From Otis tarda (lineage: Eukaryota > Chordata > Aves > Otidiformes > Otididae): DNA of 64,000 nucleotides. Every line of letters begins with the position of its first letter. Within the stretch, counting starts at the first letter, position 1. Positions 35,801 to 45,344 of this stretch are shown piece after piece. The stretch spans positions 58,233,001-58,297,000 of the forward strand of contig CM048552.1 of assembly GCA_026413225.1 (NCBI GenBank), read 5' to 3'. Made by a program: the position numbers and the translations under genes. The notes under the pieces were generated by a model that saw only the letters and a program-made list of their open reading frames with translations, was not told the origin of the DNA and made no database searches.

Positions 35801-37384
35801 CGTGGTCAAGCCTTGAAAATGAAGGTGAATAGTTCATGTTTAATATGCTGAAATAGATAAAAGAAGTGAAAGGAGGTGCAGAGAGGTGACAATTAAAATG
35901 ATGGGCCAAAAAATTGACCTCAATACGTCATGTCACCCAATTATTATTTTTCTCTTCATCAATTTATGGTCTGAAAATGAAGCTCTTCTACAGAATTCCA
36001 TCTGCATGGTAGAAGACGACTTTCATTTTACACTAGAGCTTCTCTTCCAGATTAAAAAAAATTAAAAATAATCACAAGATAGTCACATTTGAGCTAACAG
36101 CAGAAATTTTAGCTCAAAGAGGAAAGTTTTGAAGAAACTTAAGTTGTCACTATGTGATTTCAGAGTTAAGGCCCTGAAGAAGTGAATAGGGCAAGTTCAT
36201 ACCTCTCCAGAGCTATCGTTTCAGATCTGTCTGCAGACTCAGGAAGACAACGGTGCATCAGTTAACATTACAGTCATCCTTTGCTGGCTAGTTATACAAT
36301 TGGAAAGTCTAAAAATCTCTATTTTGTGTGTTTCTAAGAAGTTATTCCTGCTATCTTATGACTTGCAAGGTTCTACATCAAGACTAGGACAGCATCCTAC
36401 TACCCTATTTTCTGAGGCCAGAAAAATCAGAATCACTTAAAACTGGGACTGACCCCCCTTCTTTTCCGCAGGAGTTACTGAACAATACAAAACACGATTA
36501 GCTGCTCTTGCTGTCTTCTACATGCATTTCTGTATAAAAAAAAGAACAAGAAACCCATCCATCCCACTCCATCACTAGCTTGACATGTGTCCTTATACCT
36601 TCAGCTTTTTCTCTGAGGGCTTCCTGACCTGAGTTGCTATCTTGTCTTCCTCTTGCCGCAGGTCCTTGTAAGAGCACTTTTTCTCTCGCTGTATCCTGCC
36701 AGTTGCCAGCCCCACGTTATCAACACCTCGGTGACTCTCTAGGAACTCTAAGATTTATGTGAAATGGGAAAAAAAGGAAGAAATGCAATACCCCATTAAG
36801 GAACAATAGACATGTGGACTATGCATGAAATAAGATAACAGAGGACATTGGCACAGAGTGATGCACAAAACCCAACAAGCACAGGTGCCTACAAGGTAAC
36901 AATCTGTACTCTCTGACCACAGAGATGGGGCTCAGTGCTCTAATACTACAACACAATCACTCAAGTTCTCATTTCTAAGCCTTGCATATTTCTTTCTAAA
37001 GACAACTGGATCTAGAAATGTTACCATGACTAAACATATTCCTACCCCTGGTCTGCCGTTCCATTGACCTAGCAGGGAGAAGAAAGGCTGCAGTGGCAGA
37101 GTTTCCAATCAAGGTTTTTGCATTAGGAAATGTCACTTGTTTCTCTCAAGTTCTAAACCCAGTAACTTAGACCTGGAAGTCAAGGGCTTGGGATCCTCCA
37201 GCAACTTGGCCAGGTTAAATTTAAGGGCTCCACAGCAGACTAGCTTCCTTTCCCACTCTGACTGCATGGCATGGCAAGGGCTGCAGAGGGTACCCTTTTA
37301 TTTTTTTATTTTTTTTTTTGGTAACTCCCTCTGAGATTATGAAGCAGTCATACCTTCTTTCTTCTTGGAGTCATCATAAGCCAT
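26776..37384 (-). CDS. HMGXB4: HMGXB4, HMG-box nuclear protein (10 coding exons), frame broken in exon 5 as written
   Basis: HMGXB4 (HMG2L1) is a nuclear HMG-box protein reported with the NURF remodeller and as a negative regulator of Wnt signalling. The exons give 661 aa if one surplus base in the exon 5 purine tract is discounted; human is about 601. In order: the N-terminal [10 protein letters not shown] (residues 1-10); basic stretches with [10 protein letters not shown]; the large exon 5 region with [20 protein letters not shown] and [20 protein letters not shown]; an expanded E-K/R tract (about 400-465); the HMG box (about 466-533, [13 protein letters not shown] onward to [10 protein letters not shown]); and a conserved C-terminus with [20 protein letters not shown] and ending [11 protein letters not shown]. 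The start codon has an ideal context (ACCACCATGG). As the bases stand, the tract's extra base would end translation shortly after exon 5, before the HMG box. Confidence 0.95.
28768..28890 (-). CDS. HMGXB4: HMGXB4 exon 10
   Basis: This exon encodes [20 protein letters not shown] and onward to [20 protein letters not shown]. It is nearly identical to human and hydrophobic, probably a helical interaction module. It is 123 nt, phase 0 to 0. Confidence 0.96.
30109..30278 (-). CDS. HMGXB4: HMGXB4 exon 9
   Basis: This exon encodes [20 protein letters not shown] and onward to the conserved [20 protein letters not shown]. It is 170 nt, phase 1 to 0, with acceptor GTTTCCAG and donor GTGAGT. Confidence 0.95.
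30833..30938 (-). CDS. HMGXB4: HMGXB4 exon 8 (HMG box, end)
   Basis: This exon encodes [20 protein letters not shown] and onward to [15 protein letters not shown]. It finishes HMG-box helix 3 and starts a basic Ser-rich linker. It is 106 nt, phase 0 to 1. Confidence 0.95.
31234..31298 (-). CDS. HMGXB4: HMGXB4 exon 7 (HMG box, middle)
   Basis: This exon encodes [20 protein letters not shown] then KL, essentially identical to human. It is 65 nt, phase 1 to 0, with acceptor TCTTCCAG and donor GTGAGT. Confidence 0.96.
31788..31869 (-). CDS. HMGXB4: HMGXB4 exon 6 (HMG box, first part)
   Basis: This exon encodes [20 protein letters not shown] and onward to VSEHPGI, helix 1 of the HMG box. It is 82 nt, entered at phase 0 and left at phase 1. 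The acceptor is CTGACTAG and the donor is GTGAGA. Confidence 0.95.
33078..33276 (-). repeat. Exonic purine microsatellite (GAAAAG/GAAAGA hexamers)
   Basis: About 200 bases of almost pure A/G on the minus strand are built from hexamers encoding Glu-Lys and Glu-Arg. An 18-bp higher-order unit is visible on the right side. Most units keep a multiple-of-six length. The unit at 33203-33209 has one base too many and shifts the frame. Human HMGXB4 has only a short KDKERERGEK stretch at this place. Confidence 0.95.
33078..34217 (-). CDS. HMGXB4: HMGXB4 exon 5 (large, ends in E-K/R tract)
   Basis: This 1140-nt exon starts [20 protein letters not shown] and contains the family's conserved [20 protein letters not shown] and [20 protein letters not shown] blocks. 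It ends in a long purine tract. The donor GTAAGG is at 33077. Counted as written it leaves at phase 1, whereas exon 6 needs phase 0. One extra base at 33203-33209 accounts for the mismatch. A second strong donor (CAAG then GTGAGA, at 33329) lies before the tract. Confidence 0.9.
35167..35242 (-). CDS. HMGXB4: HMGXB4 exon 4
   Basis: This exon encodes [20 protein letters not shown] then EFCYR. It matches the human DSELYFLGTDTHKKKRKHSS block. It is 76 nt, phase 0 to 1, with acceptor TTATTCCAG and donor GTAAGA. Confidence 0.94.
35260..36590. other. HMGXB4 intron 3, possible unclassified repeat
   Basis: Between exons 3 and 4 a stretch at about 35445-35740 (AGCCCACTGCGTAGGTTTAA, then GCAACACAACAGGGTTATAA) has the look of an old interspersed element, but I cannot name the family. 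The rest is plain AT-rich intron. Confidence 0.3.
36599..36747 (-). CDS. HMGXB4: HMGXB4 exon 3
   Basis: This exon encodes [20 protein letters not shown] and onward to [20 protein letters not shown] and KPSEKKLK. It is diverged from human but colinear (VGLATGR versus IGLAAGR). It is 149 nt, phase 1 to 0. Confidence 0.9.
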
Positions 37385-37391
37385 GGTGGTC
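37354..37391 (-). CDS. HMGXB4: HMGXB4 exon 2 (start codon)
   Basis: The acceptor CTCCTGCAG is followed by 7 nt of leader (GACCACC), then ATG at 37384. It encodes [10 protein letters not shown] plus one base, with donor GTATGA. It leaves at phase 1. Confidence 0.93.
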
Positions 37392-39520
37392 CTGCAGGAG
37401 CCTGAGAATGTGTTGCCACGTCTGGGCTCCTTCCCCCGTTCCCATCTACAGGAAAAGGTCTGAGAAACAGAGAATGAAAATAACCCTCCCATAAAGAAGA
37501 ATCACGATGTAAAATGGGAAATTTCCTTTGAACCAAGGGAAGATTCTCTGGAAGACACTGAGAAAGGAAAGGAGTCCACCTTCTGGTCGGTTCATGCTCA
37601 CCCTTCAGGCTTGACAGATTTTTTTAAAATTAATTTGGAGGTTGTTCCTCTATTATTTTAAAGATAAAAAATACTATCTTTTCCCTGTAAAATCTCCAAA
37701 TCACTGAAGTAATTTATGTACAAAAATACAAAGAGAGTGAAAGGACAGCTGAGTTTGATTTTCATGACACACAGAATTGCACCCAAAAAGCCATTATTTG
37801 CAGGAGCCACTGTAGAAAAGAGTGGAATGTTTAAAGAGAGGTTCCAAACCCTTGAATCTCAGGTGAAGTGAAGGAAAAGAAGGAACCAGGCAGGAATCAT
37901 CATACTACAAAAAAAAATTTTCAAATCTTTTTAACTAAAGAATCGCACATTTTGTAGTGAAGGTGTACATCCTTCTGATGTGTTTCTCAACACTACCACT
38001 GCAGCCATTCTGAATGCCAGCCCGGGAAGAGGGAACGGAAGAAAGCACTCCTTTTCGCTAGGGCTTCTGCAGCACCTCAACCCCTCGCAGCCTTCAGGTC
38101 TCAGGCCTCCTCTAACTGAGTTATTCTGTTCCCCAGCTGCTGGCATACAGGAAGACAGTGCGCTTATGGAACAGCTGCACTCTGTTTCTGAGTAAAAAGC
38201 TTTTGTTTTTCAGTCAGCAACCAGCTTAACGTGAAAACACTGACCTTCTGCTCGTAAGTGATTAAACCAATTGCACCCAACTGATTTTGCGTGTTTGTAT
38301 GCAGGTGCATACATGTGTAAACATTCAACCACAAAGACCACGCAGTTTGTCCATTCTAGCTGTCACAGTGATCTTGCCACACTAAAGTTACATTTGAATA
38401 CCTTGAGAGCAGGGAACTTGTGCTTGTACACCCCTGCATGGACCTCAATTTCATAAATAATTGTCTGTGGCTGAGAATGTATGATATATTCATCCTATAG
38501 TGGTTACTTAAGTGAAACAACAGAATCACAACCAAATCAAGCTTGCAGGTACACAGGGGATGTTTCTGTTCAAATTCTTAGAAATACATGTTATTTCTTC
38601 AGGTTTGGGAAACTATCCGCCACAAAATATTTTAGGCTTGTGTTCAAACCACTATACATTGTTGGTAGCAAGCACTGCAGTTTGTTGGCAGAATGAGAGC
38701 ACTGCCCTTTGCAATAAAAAAAAAAAGAGCATCTTGTCACTTGTGGGCTCACAATCTTGAACCAGATCTTGTTAAAATTTCATGATGTTCAGTTGTCATA
38801 TGGACTTCAGTGGGAACGCACATGATACTAAAGCACTGTGCTCAGGAGGACAAGGGCCTGATCTAGATTCTCTTCAGCAAGACAAAGCTGAAGACAGCCA
38901 TTCATGAATGGATGACTTGGAGAAACTAAGATTTGTTTGTAGCTACGGGCATACCTTTTATTTTATTTTAAAATCTTATCCGCTTGGCAGGTATAAAGGT
39001 CGGTAGATAATGCCCAAAGGGGCTTACAACTGACACATCTAACCCTGCCAATACAAAACATATCTTTAACGTGTCTCGTCCTATAAATCCTGGTTAGGTT
39101 CCCTTGCTCCACACCCCTCGGTTTCAGCAGTATTTGCACAGGCCCAGCGGAGGAGCTCTGCCTTCACCTCTCCCGTTTCATTCACCCACGTGCTTGCGGG
39201 ACGAAGGCCACTCGGTGCTCTTCTGCAGCCCCCCGTGACTCTACAGGGACCCTCGCACACCGGTCCCCCAAGGGATCCCACCCCACTCCACCGGCGAAGG
39301 GCCGCGGCGGGGGGACGGGGAGCGGCGGCGGCGGCGCCCCAAGGCCGCGCTTCCTCGCCCCTTTTTCCCGCCGGCGTTCCCAGCGACCTGGGGGAGCCGC
39401 GGCGGCAGGCCGGGAATTCCCGCGCCGGGAAGGGGCAAACGCCGGCACCAGCCCCTCCACAGCCTCGGGATCGGGATCGCGCCCGCCCCGCTCTCCCGGG
39501 GAACCTGGCGGCCCAGCCCC

Positions 39521-39530
39521 GCGCATGCGC
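39521..39530. promoter_or_regulatory. NRF1 palindrome
   Basis: GCGCATGCGC is the full NRF1 core. It lies in the HMGXB4 CpG island, on the gene side of the probable start. Confidence 0.5.
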
Positions 39531-39617
39531 GCCAACACCCTCAGGGCTCGCGCACCTCCTGCCGCCTCCGGTGGAAGCGGGCTCGGCTGCCCCGCTCCCG
39601 CCCGCGCGCCCTCTCAC

Positions 39618-39795
39618 CCGAGCGGGCTCCGGCCTCACTCCAACCCGCGACTCTATCCCTGCAGCGGGCCCGAGCGCGCCTCGCCGGCGGGGCCACCCAG
39701 CGGTGACAGGGCCTGCCGGTGCCGAGCCGCAGCTTCCTCACGCCGCGCTGCCGCTTCCCGCCGCGCCGCCACCGCCCGCGGCCGCCATGTTGGCG
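39618..39795 (-). other. HMGXB4: Probable HMGXB4 non-coding exon 1
   Basis: Exon 2 has an acceptor only 7 nt before the ATG, so a leader exon must lie upstream. Within the CpG island two donors fit: CGG then GTGAGA (39617) and GGC then GTGAGG (39741). The transcription start is probably near the YY1 motif at 39783-39793. The right edge is a guess. Confidence 0.4.
39783..39793 (-). promoter_or_regulatory. YY1 motif at the HMGXB4 start region
   Basis: AACATGGCGGC on the minus strand matches the AANATGGCGGC element bound by YY1 in many TATA-less promoters, in the orientation expected for a minus-strand gene. The ATG in it is unlikely to be used for translation. Confidence 0.5.
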
Positions 39796-41939
39796 AGGGA
39801 GACAAGGGACACCCGCCCGGCCCCGCGGCCAGGGGCGGCTAGCCGAGCGCCGAGCGCCTCCAACGTGGCACCCACGGGGCGGGGGAGAAGGCGGTGTGCG
39901 AGATTACCGAGCGCATCGATGGCGGGGCCGGGCGCGCTGTTCCCCGAAGTCTGAGCGGGGCCGGGAGCGCCCCCACCCCGCACCGGCCGGGACAGCCTTA
40001 GGGCGGCAGCCGCCAAGCGTTCAGCCTTCCCTTCTCCGGCCCGCCGCTCCTGCCGCGGGCGGGGTTCGGTGTACCGTGCGCGGCAGGGCCTGCCCTGCGG
40101 CTTGGCTCGGGGCCTGGCCTGGGGCCTCCTCCCCCTCTCCCGCCCGGTGCCCCGTTGGGGCAAGCGCACGGGCCCGGGGCTGCGGCCAGAGCGGGGCCTG
40201 TGGCGCACGGCTGCTCGCACTGGGGGCTGGGCCACCCGCCGTGCCCCCAGGCACCCCAGCGTGGTTCCCCGGGTGCCCTGTGCCCGCCTCGGACGCGTGG
40301 GAGCCACGAACAGCGGTGCACACGCAGGGCGCCTGTGGTCGGCCCCGGCTCCACCCCAGACCACCTCAGTCGCGGCACCGCTTCCCCTCTCTTATCATCC
40401 CTTTCTTTAAGAGAAAAAAGTCTTTCAGCTGGCTAGGCTTGCAAGCATGAATTAGTTGTTGGCTGCTTCTGCCTGCCGCGGTGGGTCAATGGGAAAGGGT
40501 GAAATCCTGTTACTAAGAAGTTACAGAGCCAGCGTTTTCATGAGATTAGTCATGCATGCACATGAACAGGCACAGCTCCTGTAAGCCTCTCCGATTGCCT
40601 GAGGAATCGACTGGATGCACTGCACAGGTGGAAGTCGGGACCAGCCGGGGCTGAGATAAGTGTGTCTCAACAGCACACCTGGGGCTGCTGCCTGGGAAGG
40701 CATCATGCAGCCCTCACACCCTTGCAATCAACTGTCCAAAGGTGGCAGGCAAGAGGAAGGCAAATTATTCCCAGCATCTTCTAAAGTCCTCATTTGTTAC
40801 TGCAAAGGATTCAAGATAGAGGTAAAAAAACTCAAGAAATAACCTGGTTAGAAGATACAAGTATTTTTCCCACCAGGTTAGCCTTTCTTCACTCTGACTG
40901 CTCAGGAGGTCCCTGTTCAACAAACATCGTTTAACTCTTACCTTAAATCCCATCATCTCCACTGATGCAGGAGTCTCCTTTTTATTTAGATGCCGGCAGA
41001 CACTCACATGACTCTTTGTCAGAGGCTGTTCACAGTCACATGCTTGCCTGCAGACTACAATTCCCAGCCATGCCTGAGGTTAAACCTGACCCATCACAGA
41101 CATGCTGGTTCCGCAGCGGTGACAGATCCGCCTTCTGGTTCTGCTGATGCTTTTCTGTCCTAACAAGTACGTAATGATGACAATATATTTTTTTTGTGCT
41201 ACAATAGGGCCTAAAGGAATTAGAAGAGTATAGAGACCTATGCCTGTTACACTGTGTGAAAGTATAGTTTGATCCAAAGTGAGGGGTACAGCCTGTATGC
41301 ACGGATCAATATCTGCAAGTGCAGCAGCTGTAACACGTCAGAGTAAAACCCACCAGCCCTTAGACTTAGCACAAGGCCTGTGCAGATGTTCTCACACGTG
41401 TACACACGTGTACCTGCTGCTGGTGAAACCCTTTCTTCTTGCTGATATTATGAACTCTATGGAAACACCAGTTAACTCCTGGGAGCACTTGGCCTATGGG
41501 TCAGGTGCAGGCAGAATGGAAGCAAGTCAGAATAAGCCAGTAGCATGGTTGGGAGAGGCTAGGTGCAGCCTGAAGGAACAGGGATACAGATTGCTTTGAA
41601 AATTGAAAGCCTAAATTAGCCTGGTACTCGATGATGGCAAGCATTTGATAATCATAGCTAGTAAATGTGTAGGGATGGTATGTTTAATATTCTGCACTGT
41701 AGAATTAGAAAGGATTCTAGCTCCCCTGCAGTTTAATGTTTTAGTGCTGGATGGTTTGAAGGTATTAGATTGTGTCAGTGATTGTGTGTGGAGGAGAGAG
41801 AATGAATTTGCAGGTGAATTTGCGAAAATGAGCATATAACAGAGTACTTGCACATAAAGCCACTGAAGCACTAGTCATTCAGACTTCCCCTGGTGAGACC
41901 TATCTGTGCTCCTTTCCTCCCACAGAACAATCATAACGG

Positions 41940-41977
41940 TAATAATAATGATAGTAATTATAATAACAACAACAACA
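41940..41977. repeat. AAT/AAC trinucleotide array
   Basis: TAATAATAATGATAGTAATT is followed by ATAACAACAACAACA. It is a short imperfect microsatellite. Confidence 0.8.
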
Positions 41978-44774
41978 TGTAGTCTCTCCTACTGCACTTT
42001 TCATCAGTGCAGAAATTCTCAGAAAAATTCATTTCACTCATTCCCTTTCTTCAGAGCTAATAAAGGGAACTAGCCAGCACAAACTGCTGGCATTTACTGG
42101 GTACTTTCAAACAGCTTAGCCTTTACCTTTTCTAGAAAATCCAGGGATCCCTGCAGAGTGTACACCTATATTATGCAGGTCAGATGAGGAAAATGTCAGG
42201 ACACTGATAGCAAATTTAAGAGAGTCACAACCCTGTCAAATCCTTAACACCAGACAGAATTGTTTCTTTGTCCTCTTGAATATGAGAGGTCCCAGTGAAG
42301 GAATCAGAAAATCAAATAGTCCCCATAGTTTGTAAGACCTGAAGTGCAGCTTCAGTCAGTCTCAGACAATTGTGAGACTATTGCTCATTCCTTTTGTTCA
42401 GGACATCTTGCATTCTTTTGCCCACATGCCAGGGAGAGAAACTGCAAAAGGGTACATGGTATGTTCCCTCAGGTGTCTTCCTGGCAGTGAGATACATATT
42501 GTATGAAATGCTCTTGTCAGTGCAGAACGTTTTAGCATGTGTGTGTACTTTCTTATGCTTCATGCAAGATTAGTTGTCTCCTAAGGGCTTACTGCCCGTG
42601 AAGCCACCCAGATTGGTATTACTTTCCCCACATTATACCCACCATCTATTCTTGTCTGCCTGTTTTCTCCCGCCTACACTACAGTGCAAGTTTCTAGATT
42701 CACTATCCCTCCTTTCTGTTTCATTGTTTTTTAGCACTTAGTTCAGTAGGCTCTCAAACGCAATGAGTATAAAAGGAATGAACAGTAATGTAGGCACAAG
42801 CCCAGAGTCAAGTTAGGCACAAAATTAAATACAACATTCAGAGCTGTATGAACAATTATCTGTTCTCCCTCTCATAGTTTCCAACTCACAAATATCTTTT
42901 CACTCCTGTCCCATTTTTACATATGTCTTTCCTAGGTTCCAAGATGATTTGCCATCAGCTGGAATGGGACCTGGATTAAAACCTCTGATCCTCACCTAGC
43001 CATGAAAAGCCTGCTTTGTTTTGCACAGGCAGTGCTACAATGCTTGTATGTTACTAGGTACCAAGCTGCCCTTAAAAAAGAAGTGTGACTTGTTACATTT
43101 GGATAGGTTCTATGGAAAAATAAATACATTTTTAAAAGCTTATGGATAGGAATATGTAGGAAGTGATTACAATGTTACAATGGACATTAGGTGAAGCGAA
43201 CCTTGCATGTGATATAATTTCCCCAGCCATGTAATTTCCTCAGTCTCATTTATAAAAGAAGGCTAGTGAGTCCTGTTGGAATACAAGGACTTGCTTCCTT
43301 AGAGAAGCAAAACTTCAAAAGATTTGTTATGAGCATTGTTACAATGTTGGGGATTGACTTAAATTACTTCCCATTTGTCTTCATTTTTTTGCAGGATGCA
43401 TTCATTTTCTTGCCTCTTCATCTGGGAATATAGTCATTAACAAAGTCTCAAGGGTGCGTGCGTGCATTTGTAATGTCGCTACCACAGCCTGAATGTTCCC
43501 CAGAGCCACAGCGTCTGTCACGGTGGGGACACACCTTTTCCCCCTGCTCCTAGTGCTGCACCCTCTATATTCACATGCTGAGAGGGGTAAGGCAAAGTGG
43601 GAAGATGGTGTCCTTGTCCATCTGGTGGGCAAACAGTGCCATGTGTTACAGCAGGATTAGTGCGGTCCGGAGAGGAAGAGCGTGCTCCTGGGTGTGGTTA
43701 GGCAAATGCAAAGGGACGGTACTGAGGTGATATGCACAGAGGAAGTGCTAAATGCAGAGAATTACTTAGCCTCGGATTTGCCTCTTTTCACTGATTTTGA
43801 TCTTCTCCTCCTCATCACCTGCTACAGAGGAGGAAGCAGTTTAATCTGAGTCTCACAGAGCCATACAAGGCTTATGCCACTGCCATCAGTGCTCAGCTCT
43901 CCCTCCATGCCTGCTTCCTGGGGACCTTGCTGGGCTCTACTGACCATAATTCCTGACAACCCGGATCCCATAAAACATCAGGTATTCTGCCCTATCTGTA
44001 TCCTTGTTTTACATTTTCCCTGGGATCTGGTTATATATTTCATTTCCTCCTGTTGCACCTTGACACCAATACAGCCCTCTTCTGTACAGGCCAGACTGAC
44101 CTGCTCCTCTCTTTTTAGACAGGGGCATAATCCTTCACCTGTATGAAAAAGCCTATGACTCTGGGCTGCTTCATTCCTGCAGTTTTCTGTTTATGACAGA
44201 ACCACAGTTTCAGCATCTGTCCTGCACTGGGTAGCAGAAATTATTATATTGCTAAAATTTCTCTTCAAATAGTAGCCATAAGCCATGGCTGTTTCTGTGG
44301 ACCAAGCCTACATATTAGTTCTGCTTCTAGCTACAGATTTCAAGCTTCAGATCAGAACTTTTGGGAAGAGCAGAAGACTCCACTGTTCCCTGAACAGCTG
44401 CAAAGTGGCAGTGGAGGTTGCAGAGGCCGGCAACAGGACAGTGCTGCCTGCAAAACCCTTGGGATGCCAGCTGGGCTGATGCCAGCCTCATGACTGTGGT
44501 GTACCATGATTTATGGAGCTGCTGCAAAAACATGGGCAAGAGGTGATGTGTGGAAAGGGCTCCAGACTGCCAAAGTCTGGAGGCATGGCAAATGCAATAA
44601 GAAGATGCACTGGTGTTGGGACTGGGTAAAGAATAACAAAAGGTGCCTTGTACACCAGCATGCATTGCAGTGTGGTATGTGTTGGGGGAAACTGGTGGTG
44701 TGGCAGGACGTTTTATATGTTGCTGCCGTTGATACAGCAGGTAATTTGCAATGCTTTCAGGGTCACTAGGGACT

Positions 44775-45185
44775 GGATGTTATGATCTTGGTCATCAAGT
44801 GCTGTTCCCTGCTATTGCAGGCCCACTATAATTCAATCCCTATTGTAAACTGATCGATCTTTATCTTAAAAGCAATCAAGTCTCTTCCCCCCACAATGCT
44901 CACTGGGAGGCTGTTCCGGAATCTCCTTTGTCTGATGGTTAGAAACCGTCTCCTGATTACCAGCCTAAATGTATTCATGGTTAGCTTGCATCCATTTGTT
45001 CCTGTGCCAAGATTTTCTTTTAGCTAATGTAATTATTGTCTCTTGTTGCTGTTTTAGCTCTGATGTATTTATAGAAAGCCGTCATACCTCCTCTCAGTTC
45101 TCATTTTGCTAGGCTAAACAAGGCATGCTCTCCTAGTTCCCTCCTGGCTGGTGGCCTCCTCCTTCCTCTCCCCAAGCTGGCAGCC
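44775..45185 (-). repeat. Old CR1/L3-type LINE relic
   Basis: Read on the minus strand, blocks such as GCCTAGCAAAATGAGAACTG and CCATGAATACATTTAGGCTG followed by AATCAGGAGACGGTTTCTAA follow the CR1 3' order (TTTAGGCTGG-type block, then a CAGGAG block). It is much more diverged than the copies at 1230 and 59065. The limits are approximate. Confidence 0.6.
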
Positions 45186-45321
45186 TCGCTTTGTGCTTAC
45201 TCACACTGAATTCTTCCCTGAAGCAGAGTGACTGGTAATGGACACAGTTTGCTCAGAGGTCTCAGCAAGGTCTTATACAGTGACTCTAATACTTCCCTCT
45301 TTTTAGAGGAAATACTTCTCC

Positions 45322-45344
45322 TTTTTTTTTTTTTTTTTTTTTTT
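45322..45344. repeat. 23-nt T run
   Basis: A long homopolymer T stretch. It could be a minus-strand retroposon A tail, but no element body is recognisable beside it. Confidence 0.9.

Larger units (their letters stand above)
39190..40370. promoter_or_regulatory. HMGXB4: CpG island promoter of HMGXB4
   Basis: This is a CpG-dense block upstream of HMGXB4 exon 2. It holds a palindromic NRF1 core GCGCATGCGC (39521-39530) and, on the minus strand, AACATGGCGGC (39793-39783), the sense orientation of the YY1 site often placed just after transcription starts. There is no TATA box. Long open frames across it on both strands are GC artefacts. Confidence 0.85.

Noticed and set aside
39190..40450. Several long open frames on both strands (up to 254 aa) around the HMGXB4 promoter
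   Set aside because: High GC content suppresses stop codons. The frames overlap one another on both strands and look alike in composition.
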